Assembly: GCF_003071065.1 (NCBI RefSeq)
Contig: NZ_QCXX01000008.1
Location: forward strand, 301,701 to 365,700
DNA: 64,000 nucleotides
Source: Sphingobacterium athyrii
GTDB lineage: Bacteria > Bacteroidota > Bacteroidia > Sphingobacteriales > Sphingobacteriaceae
Direction of reading: 5' to 3'
Below the pieces are notes generated by a model. That model was not told the DNA's origin and made no database searches. It saw only the letters and a list, made by a program, of their open reading frames with translations. The translations under genes were made by a program, and so were the position numbers. This document shows, one piece after another, positions 27,613-37,635 of the stretch. Within the stretch, counting starts at the first letter, position 1. Each line of letters starts with the position of its first letter.

Positions 27613-28956
27613 ATGATCAGAAAAACACTTTTATTAGTTACCGCGCTTGTTACCGCATTCGTCACAGTCGCACAACAGCCCAGCAACATCACCGGAACAG
27701 CTGTTCCTGGAAAAATAAAACGTATCGGCCTTTTTAAAGTCCTTAATGGCCGATTGAAAGAAATCGCTACCGCTGTACCAGACGCACAAGGCCGCTTCGG
27801 ATTTCGATTCACTCCAGAATATGAAGGTCTATATTCGCTTGGAAGTGGAAATCCACAAAGCCAACAAGGACTATTTCGTTTCTATTTCAAAGGTAACGAA
27901 GAATTAAACCTCAAATTAGACCAAGGAGCCTACGAATTGACAGGAAAAAATAGTCCAGAAAATCAAGTGTTATACAATTGGGATCAACAGGCCAAGCCTT
28001 TTCATGATAAAGGGCTGACACCAGGTGGCATGAGCACCTATGTAGACTTTTTCCCTGAGGTAGAAGAATTCAAAGGAAAATTGGACGGTATTAAAAAGAC
28101 AGCTAAAACGGGGAATAAAAACTTTGACAAGCTCTTCGCGGAAATCGTAGACTTTGATTTTGCCTACTACGCGACATCCTACTTACAGATGCCACGAACA
28201 GCTCACCCAAGCAAAGAAGAAATGAGTGATTATTATACGACATTCAATGCCGATAAATATTTGACACCTACATTATTGAACCTGCCATATGGTGACCGGT
28301 TCTTAACCAATCTAGTTTATCGAAAAGTTGATCTTGCTAGTAAGCCCGGTATGGATAAACTAATTTCTACCATCGGACCCGATGTGCTTAAAGGACAATA
28401 TATTTTACAACGTTTAGAAGCAGTTCGCTCGTACAGCGACTTTCAGGAGATGAATAATACCTATAGCAACTATTTCACCTTACCCGAACAGATTGAACGA
28501 GCAAAGGCCGTTGAGCTAAAACTGGTAGAAACAAAAATAGGTGTGCCAGCTTTCCAATTTAGCTATCCCGATCTGAGTGGCAAGAAAACAAGTCTCGCCG
28601 ATCTTAAAGGTAAGGTAGTATTGGTCGATATGTGGGCTACATGGTGTGGACCTTGTCGTGCGGAAGAACCACATTGGGAAAAACTTAACGAGGAGTTTAA
28701 AGGAAAACCGATCGCATTTGTTGGTGTTTCCGTCGACCAGGACAAACCAAAATGGGAAACCTATGTTAAAGAGAAAAATATGAAAGGAATTCAATTACAC
28801 GCGGGACCGGGAAATGAGTTAACAAACGCGTATAAAGTAAATGGTATACCTCGTTATATTCTGATTGATAAAGCAGGAAACCTAATCTCCGCAGATAGTC
28901 CGAGACCTAGTGACCCAAAATTGAAAACATTACTTGAAGAATGGATTAAAAAATAA
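27613..28956 (+). CDS. TlpA-like thioredoxin-fold protein
   Basis: A 447-residue exported protein with a signal peptide (about 1-20, ending VTVAQ). The N-terminal beta domain (about 22-110) resembles DUF4369 (NITGTAVPGKIKRIGLFKV), a helical middle part follows, and the C-terminal thioredoxin domain (about 310-447) has the active site WATWCGPCRAEEPHW with Cys345 and Cys348 and the cis-proline region VNGIPRYILIDKAGN. It is the last gene of the region B operon; a strong hairpin terminator follows at 28985-29019. It probably reduces disulphides in the periplasm. Together with the two other thioredoxin-fold proteins it gives this operon a clear redox theme. Confidence 0.92.
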   Translation: MIRKTLLLVTALVTAFVTVAQQPSNITGTAVPGKIKRIGLFKVLNGRLKEIATAVPDAQGRFGFRFTPEYEGLYSLGSGNPQSQQGLFRFYFKGNEELNLKLDQGAYELTGKNSPENQVLYNWDQQAKPFHDKGLTPGGMSTYVDFFPEVEEFKGKLDGIKKTAKTGNKNFDKLFAEIVDFDFAYYATSYLQMPRTAHPSKEEMSDYYTTFNADKYLTPTLLNLPYGDRFLTNLVYRKVDLASKPGMDKLISTIGPDVLKGQYILQRLEAVRSYSDFQEMNNTYSNYFTLPEQIERAKAVELKLVETKIGVPAFQFSYPDLSGKKTSLADLKGKVVLVDMWATWCGPCRAEEPHWEKLNEEFKGKPIAFVGVSVDQDKPKWETYVKEKNMKGIQLHAGPGNELTNAYKVNGIPRYILIDKAGNLISADSPRPSDPKLKTLLEEWIKK

Positions 28957-28984
28957 AAACCGAATATCAACCGATGTAAACAGA

Positions 28985-29019
28985 AAAAGATCTCGGTTCA
29001 AATAAAACCGGGATCTTTT
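28985..29019. terminator. Bidirectional terminator between convergent TlpA and phospholipase C genes
   Basis: AAAAGATCTCGGTT pairs with AACCGGGATCTTTT (14 bp, one G-U wobble) around a 7-base loop. The A/T flanks give a T tract in both directions, as needed between the convergent genes ending at 28956 and 29070. Confidence 0.85.
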
Positions 29020-29069
29020 CTCTTTATATAGCGAATAGGCCCTTATTCGCAGCTTTGCTTAGAAGATCA

Positions 29070-31541
29070 TTATCCCAATTGTGGGTCAGTCTTCGAGTGA
29101 CTTCCTGTCTCCACCCGACCGGCAAATTGGCGGACAAATTTACTTCCCACAATATGTAAAGTAACATCATACCAACCGCTTACCTTCTGAGAGTCTACAA
29201 CCCACTTGGTCGATTTACCGGCATCCAATACAATATCTTTCCTCCAAGAACTGTAGGCATTATCTTTCACCTGCACATGAAGCACTTTGTCTCCTTTATT
29301 GCTCGCTTCTAAGATCAGGTTTCCCGTGGGAATACCTTTTTTCCCGATCTCATAAGTTGCGACCACATACAAAGATTCCCTATCCCCTTTAAAGCTACGC
29401 ATAAATCCATTGGGCCCATATACGGTTAAATCATAATATCCATCTTTAAAGTCAGCTCGACTCCAATCAAAACTCAATTCTTCACCAGCAATTACCGCAA
29501 AAGGCCAAAAGCTGACACCATCTCTATAGCTCGGTCCGCTATACACATTAAAAGGACTGCTTAAGGATTTCGTTCCGAATAGCTTATTCCCAGCGGACAT
29601 CGTCAGTTTTACGCTGTCCTTATCAATAGTTTCACTTGCATATAATTCATAGGCCAGCGCATTGGAATTTTTTTGACCTTTTTCCTGTCTTGCCAATTGT
29701 GCAGCCTTTCCTGTATTTTGTAAGGCTTGCATTTCATCAGCAGTCCATACATGGAAGTTATTCGGTAGCGGTTTGGATTTGGCCTGATCAATTGCATAAA
29801 TCTGTTGATTGCGGTTCAAGAACGGCAATTCTACAGGAACACCACCTTCTGCTTTCCGAAATACCGAAGTCAGATCTCCCGTAATGGCACGACGCCACGA
29901 ACTGATGTTGTGTTCTGTCACATCCTTACCAAGCTTCTTGTCGAAGAAATACTCCATAAATTGAATCGTAGAAGTGATATCGCACACCTCCGAATTAACC
30001 CAGCCACCTTTGCTCCATGGAGATGCAATGATCAACGGCACCCGATAGCCCAGACCAACCGGTCCCTCTGTAGCGTGTTCCTTCTTCTCACCACTGGCAA
30101 GTTCTTGCTCCAGACTTACATATTCACCACTATAATCCAAGCCTGCTGAAGTCTTTCCTGACCGTGCATCCGCCGGATTAGGTGCTACAAACGGCGGAAT
30201 ATGATCGAAATATCCATCATTCTCATCGTAGTTTAGTATAAAGATTGTTTTCTTCCACAGGTCGGGATTTTCAGTCAGAATATTCAGGATTTCGGATACA
30301 TACCATGCACCATACATCGGCGCGCTTGGATGATCTGAAAAACATTGTGGGGCGACAAGCCAAGATACTGTTGGCAATTTCCCAGACTTGACATCTTTCC
30401 GGAATTGATGGAGTACATCCCCTTTTGGAACAGTAATCTCTTCACCTTCATGTAGGACGGAAGCTGTCTCACGATAGAACGCGTCATCCTCATTGGTCTG
30501 AAAAGCACGCTTATGCAACGCGATTTGCTCTTTAGGAAGTTGTTGGAATGCCTGTTCGGTGAGTCGTTCCAGTTGTTTCTTATAACTGCTCAGCTGCTCT
30601 TGTTTTTGCTTAAGCTTATTTTGGGTTTTCTGTACACTTTCGATTCCATTATTCGCTAATGCTTTTTCAAGCTCCCGGATCTCAGTAGGTAGTTCAACGA
30701 CACGCTTACGCATAAATTCCAAGTGGCTTTTTTTGAATTCAATATGGTATTGTGAAAACCACTCTAAGTTATTGTCTGTAAAATTTCCTAACCATTCTTC
30801 TCCATGAAGACCGCTCTCCATACTGACTTCATTCTGATATACCTTCCAAGGAATACCCGCAGCTTCCAGACGTTCAGGAAAAGTTTTCCAATGCGCCCAA
30901 CGGTTGAAATAAATATCCGAATTACGAATCAACGGTTTTGCTCCTTTATTGGGCACACAAGTGCCTGTCCAGAAAAAATGACGATTGGTTGTCGTTCCCG
31001 TAATCGAAGAACAAAAATGTTGGTCGCAGATGGTAAACGCATCGGCTAATGCATAATAGAAGGGGATATCTTCACGGGTATAATAGCCCATGGTTAACGG
31101 TATCTCACTCAGCACCTTTCCACTGGGACGCTTTGCTTCAATCCAGTTATCATGTTTACCCTGATTACGTGCCGCCATTTGATTTTCCCACGAATGGGGA
31201 AGATTTCCTGTCCAGGCGGCATTGGAATTCTTGATATCCAATCGAAAGGGTGAATATGTCTTTCCTGAAGCTGAAGCCTGCAACCATACGGGATTTCCAC
31301 TAGGCAACTCGATAGCTCTTGGATCATTAAATCCCCGAACCCCTCTCAGTGTACCAAAACTATGGTCAAAGGAGCGATTCTCCTGCATTAACAAAACAAT
31401 ATGTTCAGCATCCAAAAAAGAACTCCCCGCAACTGGTTCAATAGCCAAAGCGCGTTGTATCGCATCCGGCACAGCGCTTTGTAAACCAAAAACCCCAGCC
31501 AGCAATGAAGCCTTCTTGATAAAATCTCTTCTACTATCCAT
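29070..31541 (-). CDS. Phosphocholine-specific phospholipase C
   Basis: An 823-residue enzyme with a signal resembling a twin-arginine leader (MDSRRDFIKKASLLAGVF), though the consensus is not perfect. The phosphoesterase domain starts with HIVLLMQENRSFDHSFGTLR and continues with CDQHFCSSITGTTTNRHFFW, FILNYDENDGYFDHIPPF and VPLIIASPWSKGGWVNS; the conserved Glu/Asn/Thr/Asp residues expected for the AcpA/PlcN superfamily are present. A charged, probably coiled-coil insertion (about residues 270-350) lies inside the domain. Two C-terminal beta domains (about 630-715 and 725-810) follow, typical for this family. It should release phosphocholine from phosphatidylcholine or sphingomyelin. It lies downstream of a SusCD operon in the same direction but is separated by a terminator. 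Confidence 0.93.
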   Translation of the reverse strand: MDSRRDFIKKASLLAGVFGLQSAVPDAIQRALAIEPVAGSSFLDAEHIVLLMQENRSFDHSFGTLRGVRGFNDPRAIELPSGNPVWLQASASGKTYSPFRLDIKNSNAAWTGNLPHSWENQMAARNQGKHDNWIEAKRPSGKVLSEIPLTMGYYTREDIPFYYALADAFTICDQHFCSSITGTTTNRHFFWTGTCVPNKGAKPLIRNSDIYFNRWAHWKTFPERLEAAGIPWKVYQNEVSMESGLHGEEWLGNFTDNNLEWFSQYHIEFKKSHLEFMRKRVVELPTEIRELEKALANNGIESVQKTQNKLKQKQEQLSSYKKQLERLTEQAFQQLPKEQIALHKRAFQTNEDDAFYRETASVLHEGEEITVPKGDVLHQFRKDVKSGKLPTVSWLVAPQCFSDHPSAPMYGAWYVSEILNILTENPDLWKKTIFILNYDENDGYFDHIPPFVAPNPADARSGKTSAGLDYSGEYVSLEQELASGEKKEHATEGPVGLGYRVPLIIASPWSKGGWVNSEVCDITSTIQFMEYFFDKKLGKDVTEHNISSWRRAITGDLTSVFRKAEGGVPVELPFLNRNQQIYAIDQAKSKPLPNNFHVWTADEMQALQNTGKAAQLARQEKGQKNSNALAYELYASETIDKDSVKLTMSAGNKLFGTKSLSSPFNVYSGPSYRDGVSFWPFAVIAGEELSFDWSRADFKDGYYDLTVYGPNGFMRSFKGDRESLYVVATYEIGKKGIPTGNLILEASNKGDKVLHVQVKDNAYSSWRKDIVLDAGKSTKWVVDSQKVSGWYDVTLHIVGSKFVRQFAGRVETGSHSKTDPQLG

Positions 31542-31632
31542 AAAATATTTATTATATCTCCTATAAATTCAATGGTCTATCAACGAATATATTCATTCGC
31601 CACCGCTTTTTAATGTAACGTTTTTAACAAAA

Positions 31633-31666
31633 ATCCCCGCACACGATTGATATGGTGCGCGGGGAT
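31633..31666 (-). terminator. Terminator after the SusD-like gene of region C
   Basis: On the minus strand ATCCCCGCGCAC pairs with GTGTGCGGGGAT (12 bp, with a G-U wobble) around a 10-base loop and is followed by TTTTTGTT. It sits between the SusD-like stop (31705) and the phospholipase start (31541). Confidence 0.85.
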
Positions 31667-31704
31667 AGTTTTCACGATAAAAAATTAACAGATTAAAGTA
31701 TTAC

Positions 31705-33240
31705 CTATTTTAGGATCCACATCAGTTGATTTGGATCGTCTACGCCTTCAAATTGCCGTTTTACAGCTTCTTTCACATTTTCAGCGTTATAATTATACTC
31801 CCGGTCTTTGTATTTCCATCTAACTGGAATTTTGCTGGTTGCCTCGGAATTCATACTCGAATTCGGATTAATTTTCCAAACAGGATATCCTGTACGACGG
31901 TAGTCATAATAAGGCATATGACTCAATTGAAGATAACTAGCCAAGTATTTCTGTAAAATAATTTCTGCGATTTGCTTTTCAGTATCTTGAGGGAATTCTA
32001 GCTCATATTTTGCAATTACCTCCGCAATATAACTCGCATCCATAGACATCTTATGTGTATACTGATCTTGATTTGGTGTATTGTCTGCTACAAATTTCAT
32101 AGATGCCTCAATCCCCTTTTTATACCAATCCACGGCAGTACCATTGATCCAGCCACGTGCTGTCGCCTCTGCCATAATAAAACAGAATTGTGGATACGAA
32201 TATTGTTGTGTTGGCTCGCCGGTTACCAATTCGAAATACCGATCATTTAATTTGGAGAAATCTTTCGTCACAACGATATCAGCAATATCACCAAAAGGCA
32301 ATGAAGGATCTACGCCAACGTAAGCGTCGAATTCATTTTGTGACTTTCCGTTCGCAATTTTTAAAGCAGCGGGTGCAGCATAATAAAAAAGACGTCTATC
32401 CTTTCTTGCTTTCAAAGGTTCAATTACTTCTGAAGACACTACAGGATAAATCACAAAGCTATTGCTCACTTTGTAAAAAGGATAAGTCTGACCACTTTTA
32501 TCTGAGCGGATCAATTGAAAATTATCGGCATTTGACGCGAAAAGCACACCACCATCCACGATCTTTTTGAAACGTTCTTTCACCCTCAGATCGGGATCAG
32601 TAGTCTTTCGACTAAGTTGAATGAGTACATTTAACGCAAATGTATTCGCAAATTTTCGCCATTGCAAAGTGTTACCAGCATAAACTGGATCGCCAGTAAA
32701 TTTATCTCCGGCTTGAAACAATTGATCAGCTTTTTCTAATTCATCCAATATTCCCAAAAACACATCCTTTTGCAGATCATACTTTGGAAAGTATATTTTT
32801 TCAGATTCGCCTTGTAGTGCCTCCTTATAGGGGATATCACCCAACTTCATTGTGCCTTCAAAAAAACGTATTGCACGCGCCACATGCTTAACTCCAGCAT
32901 AAGATTTTGACAGCCCATCAGTCGTTGCAAAGTCCACCATATATTCTGCATCGTTCAAACCCGTGAGAGCGGATTCTTCCTCACCAAGATTATTGTATTG
33001 ATACCCTTCAGGAAGCTCCGTCCAAGCCACCTGTTTTGTCAACATATAAGGCTGCATAAACGATTTTTGGGAAGGCGGATTTGCCAATCCCAAAATGATC
33101 CGTTCCGATATCATTGATGAATTAACGGCCTTAGGCATCTCAGGATCCGTATTGATCTCTTCAAATTTGGAACAGCTCATTGTAGCAAATAGTAAAACTA
33201 CCGCTATTCCCCAAGTATAGTTGTTGAATCTCTTTTTCAT
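31705..33240 (-). CDS. SusD/RagB-like lipoprotein (SusD-like_2 type)
   Basis: A 511-residue surface lipoprotein with lipobox LFATMSC (about Cys23) and the mature start SKFEEINTDPEMPKAV, typical of the SusD-like_2 group that is distinct from classical SusD. Helical repeats follow (VKHVARAIRFFEGTMKLGDI, PYKEALQGE, LGILDELEKADQLFQ), and the WRKFANTFALNVLIQLSRK segment near 195 is a group hallmark. It starts 13 bp after the SusC stop, so the pair is one transcription unit, closed by the terminator at 31633-31666. It should bind the substrate of the STN-containing SusC. Members of this group often serve peptide or glycan uptake; the actual ligand here is unknown. Confidence 0.92.
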   Translation of the reverse strand: MKKRFNNYTWGIAVVLLFATMSCSKFEEINTDPEMPKAVNSSMISERIILGLANPPSQKSFMQPYMLTKQVAWTELPEGYQYNNLGEEESALTGLNDAEYMVDFATTDGLSKSYAGVKHVARAIRFFEGTMKLGDIPYKEALQGESEKIYFPKYDLQKDVFLGILDELEKADQLFQAGDKFTGDPVYAGNTLQWRKFANTFALNVLIQLSRKTTDPDLRVKERFKKIVDGGVLFASNADNFQLIRSDKSGQTYPFYKVSNSFVIYPVVSSEVIEPLKARKDRRLFYYAAPAALKIANGKSQNEFDAYVGVDPSLPFGDIADIVVTKDFSKLNDRYFELVTGEPTQQYSYPQFCFIMAEATARGWINGTAVDWYKKGIEASMKFVADNTPNQDQYTHKMSMDASYIAEVIAKYELEFPQDTEKQIAEIILQKYLASYLQLSHMPYYDYRRTGYPVWKINPNSSMNSEATSKIPVRWKYKDREYNYNAENVKEAVKRQFEGVDDPNQLMWILK

Positions 33241-33253
33241 TGTATTCGATAAA

Positions 33254-36200
33254 TTAAAAAGTCACGTTCAAATTAAAGCCTATGTAACGCATAGATGGAG
33301 AACTTAAATCTTCCTGTCCACGATCTGGATCTGAAAATTTATATTCCTTTGTCCATAAAAACAAGTTTTGCCCAGTGACACCGATACTAGCCTTTTTAGC
33401 TTTGATCTTTTGAGCAAAAGTATTTGGCACCGTATAATTTATAGATAGTTCACGTAATTTGACAAAAGTCTCATCCCAATAATTTTGACGACCCGAATAG
33501 GCGGACTTCCAATAAGATTCATAGGATACCGCTTTATCATTTTTTTCAAAAACACGTGTATCCTCTGAAATTCGACCATAATTATCATATTTCACTGTTC
33601 CCGACACGACCTTCACTCCAGGTGCTATAAAAGTCTTATTTCCATTCACAACTTCCTCATATCGATACTCGTTATCAGAATCAGGATGCGCACCAGTCTG
33701 CCATAGACGAGCGTTCATAGTAGAATAAGACATCCCTTTAATCCTTCCGTCTAAGCTAAACGACAATGAAAAGTCCTTATAGCTGAATTGATTCGTCAAT
33801 CCCCAGAACCACTTGGGTGCAGAATAACCTATCAATTGGGCGGCATAATTTGCAGAAATCGGCATACCAGATTTATTGAGGATCAATTGTCCATCCGGCG
33901 CCCGTTCCCAATCTTTTGAAGTGATATAATCAGTCCGTAAACCTTTTTGTATATATAACGCATCACTTGAGTAACGCGGATCCAAAGAGTGGAAAAACTC
34001 CAAATTTTGGGAAAGATTCAAACTAACATCCCACTTGAACTGATTGCGATTGATTGGAATACCACCCAATGTAATTTCATGACCTTTCGTCATACGTTCT
34101 TCTTGTGTATTGATCAATCTGTATTTGAAACCTGTAAAAGAAGATATATTATTATAAATTGCCTGATTATGTAGCAAACGATAGTAACGCGTATAATTAC
34201 CATATAATCTATTTTTCATGACAGCAAAATCAAATCCAATCTCTGTAAGATCCCGTTGTGTGGGAGAAATAGAAAAATCCTTAATATCATATTGATATTC
34301 AGAATTGGTAATCGCATATGTCGCTGTCGGGGCACCGTCCCAGACATTATTATTTACCCGGAAAACCTGATTAATTTCATAAGGATCTGGCACAGTTTTG
34401 GTAACGGCCCAAGAGCCACGCACTTTCAACATATCCAACCACTGCGGTTTACTTGCCAACAGATCCGAAACAATGACACTACCAGACAAAGAAGGGTAGA
34501 AATAAGAGCGATGTTCCTTGGACAAGGTCGATGACCAATCATTACGGCCAGTTGCTTCTAAAAATATGGCATTTCTCCACGAGATGGACAATCTTCCGTA
34601 TAGTGCGTTACGCATCTCCTTTACGCGGGATTCAATGGAGTTAACCGGGTCAATAGAATTTCTCAACGAATAATATCCAGGAATTGCCAGCCCATTCATC
34701 GTTTTGGAAATTAGGCTATTGTTCTGACGGTAGAAAACAGCAGCTCCCGCCAATCCATCCAAGGTAAAATCTCCAAATGTCTTTTTACCAGTAAAAATCA
34801 AATCATTGTTGGAACTAAAACCATCATATTTGGCCTTCATATACTTACCCTTGCTGTCAAATCCCCCAAAATCCTTGAAACCACCACGGGTACCATAAAT
34901 ACCTATCGGGTTCTGTTGTGTTTTGGACTCACTTAAATAATCATAGCCTGTTCTAAACATCAATTTACCCCAATCACCAACCTTATAGTTTAGTGTAACT
35001 GCCGCATTTAACTTATTACTCAAACTTGGCGTAATCTTCTCATAAGCAATCAAGTAGGGATTATCATACCAGCCATTATACATCCAATTTTGTTTCTGAT
35101 CTGGTATTACCCAATAGTCTTTATATTGCTGGAGGTCATATTCTGGCCCTGTCCAGACAAGAATATTATAAATATAGCCTTGATCTCCATATCCTGATCC
35201 AAAATTATTCGAGGACGAATTCCTATTGTAGGCCAACCTAGTTTCAAGGTCAAACTTCTCGCTTATTTTAGTTTGTCCAGAAACAGACAAGTTTGTCATA
35301 TTTAATTTTTGATTAGGATATTGCCCCTTATTATAAATATGATTTATCGAAGTTCTTATACTTCCAAACTCACCCTGATTTGTAAAACTTACCGTATTAT
35401 TGGAAATAAATCCAGGTTCGAGGAAATTCTGAAAATTGTCTTTCCCTCTCGATAACAAGTCCATTTCTTCCAATTGCTTTGTCAATGGATTCCATTGTTT
35501 AGCTTTCCGACCAATATCCAATTTATCTCCCCAGACGTAGTCATTATTGTTGAATTTCCCAGATTCACCCGAAGAGTAACTGTTCTGAACTTTCGGAAGT
35601 GCCAAATAGCCGGAGAAAAACATATTATTACTATTTACTGTAATTTCTGTCCCCTTTTCACCAAGTCCTTTTTTTGTGGTAATCATGATAGCACCTCCGG
35701 CGCCAATACTACCATACAATGCTGTTGCAGTCGCTCCTTTTAAGACAGTCATGTCCTCAATATTGTCAACAGGCACATCACGCAAGGTCATATTTTCATA
35801 AGCAACACCATCAATAACCAAAATTGGTGTTAGCCCGCGAACTTGAATTTCTGGCGTACTATTAAACTCTGTACTATTTAATACACGTACACCAGATACA
35901 CGTCCAGTCAATGTCGTTCCTACGTCCACTCCTTTTACACGCGTTAAATCTCCCCCTTTGATGCTTTGGGTTGCGTAGCCAAGCGATTTTTGCTCCCGTT
36001 TGATCCCCAATGCGGTTACGACGACCTCCTCTAGAGCCTCTGATGATTTCGACAATTTAATTAACGCAGCCTGCGCAGCTGTGACTTCCTTTGTTTCATA
36101 ACCAATATAAGAAATCTGTAAGATAGCGCCACTCGATGTCCCTGACAATTTAAAATTACCATTTTCATCACTTGTCGCTGTTGCAGTTGTCCCCTTCACC

Positions 36201-36619
36201 CGTACAGTGACACCAACAACAGGTTGACCTGTTTCCTGGTCGACAACTTTACCATGAACCTCCTTTTGAGCATCAACAAGCACAGCAACACCTCCTTTTT
36301 CAATCTCGCTATTTCTTTTCGAAACGACATAGACCTTATCATCAATTTTTTTTACCTCAAGATTCCCATCTGAAATCGTCTGTATAAACTGGACGATCTG
36401 ATCTTTTTTGAGATGGCCAATGTCAGCACGCTCATTAATCTTCTGATTAGATATTGACGCATCATAACCAAATTTGACATTGAATTTCTGTTCCATTCGA
36501 GCGAGGATCTTTCCTATACCTTCACTGGCAGAAAATTGGGCGGCCATGCTTTGAAGTGCTAAAGACTGAAATAGCAATGCTCCTCCCATAAGTTTTAAAT
36601 AGTAATTGGTTCTTTTCAT
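33254..36619 (-). CDS. SusC/RagA-type TonB-dependent transporter with STN domain
   Basis: A 1121-residue outer-membrane receptor with a signal peptide (about 1-26). The STN domain (about 33-105) contains GKILARMEQKFNVKFGYDAS and LEVKKIDDKVYVVSKR. A carboxypeptidase-regulatory-like domain (about 120-195; VHGKVVDQETGQPVVGVTV), a TonB-box-like LEEVVVTALGIKR, a plug with PILVIDGVAYENMTLRDVP and TVLKGATATALYGSIGAGG, and a barrel ending in YIGFNLNVTF follow. Region 270-276 of the plug lacks the usual extra SIRG block and is somewhat compact. FecR ends 3 bp upstream, so ECF-FecR-SusC-SusD make one unit. The STN domain makes it a signalling receptor for the linked FecR/sigma pair. Confidence 0.95.
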   Translation of the reverse strand: MKRTNYYLKLMGGALLFQSLALQSMAAQFSASEGIGKILARMEQKFNVKFGYDASISNQKINERADIGHLKKDQIVQFIQTISDGNLEVKKIDDKVYVVSKRNSEIEKGGVAVLVDAQKEVHGKVVDQETGQPVVGVTVRVKGTTATATSDENGNFKLSGTSSGAILQISYIGYETKEVTAAQAALIKLSKSSEALEEVVVTALGIKREQKSLGYATQSIKGGDLTRVKGVDVGTTLTGRVSGVRVLNSTEFNSTPEIQVRGLTPILVIDGVAYENMTLRDVPVDNIEDMTVLKGATATALYGSIGAGGAIMITTKKGLGEKGTEITVNSNNMFFSGYLALPKVQNSYSSGESGKFNNNDYVWGDKLDIGRKAKQWNPLTKQLEEMDLLSRGKDNFQNFLEPGFISNNTVSFTNQGEFGSIRTSINHIYNKGQYPNQKLNMTNLSVSGQTKISEKFDLETRLAYNRNSSSNNFGSGYGDQGYIYNILVWTGPEYDLQQYKDYWVIPDQKQNWMYNGWYDNPYLIAYEKITPSLSNKLNAAVTLNYKVGDWGKLMFRTGYDYLSESKTQQNPIGIYGTRGGFKDFGGFDSKGKYMKAKYDGFSSNNDLIFTGKKTFGDFTLDGLAGAAVFYRQNNSLISKTMNGLAIPGYYSLRNSIDPVNSIESRVKEMRNALYGRLSISWRNAIFLEATGRNDWSSTLSKEHRSYFYPSLSGSVIVSDLLASKPQWLDMLKVRGSWAVTKTVPDPYEINQVFRVNNNVWDGAPTATYAITNSEYQYDIKDFSISPTQRDLTEIGFDFAVMKNRLYGNYTRYYRLLHNQAIYNNISSFTGFKYRLINTQEERMTKGHEITLGGIPINRNQFKWDVSLNLSQNLEFFHSLDPRYSSDALYIQKGLRTDYITSKDWERAPDGQLILNKSGMPISANYAAQLIGYSAPKWFWGLTNQFSYKDFSLSFSLDGRIKGMSYSTMNARLWQTGAHPDSDNEYRYEEVVNGNKTFIAPGVKVVSGTVKYDNYGRISEDTRVFEKNDKAVSYESYWKSAYSGRQNYWDETFVKLRELSINYTVPNTFAQKIKAKKASIGVTGQNLFLWTKEYKFSDPDRGQEDLSSPSMRYIGFNLNVTF

Positions 36620-36622
36620 AAA

Positions 36623-37579
36623 TTACTTTTTGTGGATAATTATTTGATTAAACGCTGTATTGAGAATTTTCAATGATTTTTCTAGATCACTTGCCGGCAG
36701 ATAGCCCGTAAAACTTTTTGTTTGAAAGGAATCGATCAATTCTAAGTTATAATCCGGATAAAGATTGTTCAGGTCATTCACAATTTGCAAAAGTGGAACT
36801 TGATTGAATGATAGAAAGTCACTTTTCCAATTGGATGCTGTTATGGTATCAACAGCAGTGACATTAAATTGCTTATGACGTACATCATAATCTACCCGCT
36901 GCCCAGGAAGAATAACAGAATGTTGTTCACCATGCCTAACCTTAACTTTACCATGATTTAAAACGAGATGTGTCTGTTGAGCAGAACATTTCAAATTGAA
37001 TGCGGTACCCAAAACCCGCACATCAAAATCGCCTGAATTGACGACAACAAATGCCTTATTGGGATTTTTGGCAACTTCAAAAAATGCCTCTCCGGACAAT
37101 TTCACCTTTCGTAAGCTGTCAACAGCGAAATCGGATAGTACCGAAATATTAGCGCCCTGACGCAAGGAGATATGCGTGCCATCCAACAAAATAATACGCT
37201 TGACAAATTTTGTTGGGTTCGAATATTGAATCGTAGTAAACTTAGCTTCCCGCTGTATCGGTTTAAATACGAGAGAAAAAAGAAAAACAAAACCTGTGAG
37301 TAACAATGTTGCTGCGATCACAAGCAGCCCCCTTTTGCGTCTCCAAATAGGCCGAACTGTTGGATTTAATCCCTCACCCGTAATCGAATAAAAAATATCA
37401 TCCGAGATAGAGTTACCCAAATCACAGCTACGATCATCCAATGCAATGACTTCCTCCAAATCGGGTAAATCATCTTTATCGCAAGAAGTCAGTAAATCTA
37501 AAAATATGGCGTTTTCCTGCGGGGTAAGCTCCCCTAATAGGTATTTCTTATATAATGTAGCTATCTTCGGATCCATCAT
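36623..37579 (-). CDS. FecR-family anti-sigma factor
   Basis: A 318-residue single-pass inner-membrane protein. The cytoplasmic part (about 1-82) starts MMDPKIATLYKKYLLGELTP and should bind the ECF sigma factor. The transmembrane helix is at about 85-107 (LLVIAATLLLTGFVFLFSLV). The FecR domain (about 120-220) shows FVKRIILLDGTHISLRQGAN, LSGEAFFEVAKNP and DVRVLGTAFNLKC. The C-terminal STN-like part ends with FTGYLPASDLEKSLKILNTA. It lies between the ECF gene (56 bp upstream) and the STN-SusC gene (3 bp downstream). It should transmit the receptor state to the sigma factor. Confidence 0.95.
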   Translation of the reverse strand: MMDPKIATLYKKYLLGELTPQENAIFLDLLTSCDKDDLPDLEEVIALDDRSCDLGNSISDDIFYSITGEGLNPTVRPIWRRKRGLLVIAATLLLTGFVFLFSLVFKPIQREAKFTTIQYSNPTKFVKRIILLDGTHISLRQGANISVLSDFAVDSLRKVKLSGEAFFEVAKNPNKAFVVVNSGDFDVRVLGTAFNLKCSAQQTHLVLNHGKVKVRHGEQHSVILPGQRVDYDVRHKQFNVTAVDTITASNWKSDFLSFNQVPLLQIVNDLNNLYPDYNLELIDSFQTKSFTGYLPASDLEKSLKILNTAFNQIIIHKK

Positions 37580-37635
37580 TTTTGCCCTCTTTTAAATACA
37601 TATACGTATCTAAAAGACGATAAGACGATGCTACA

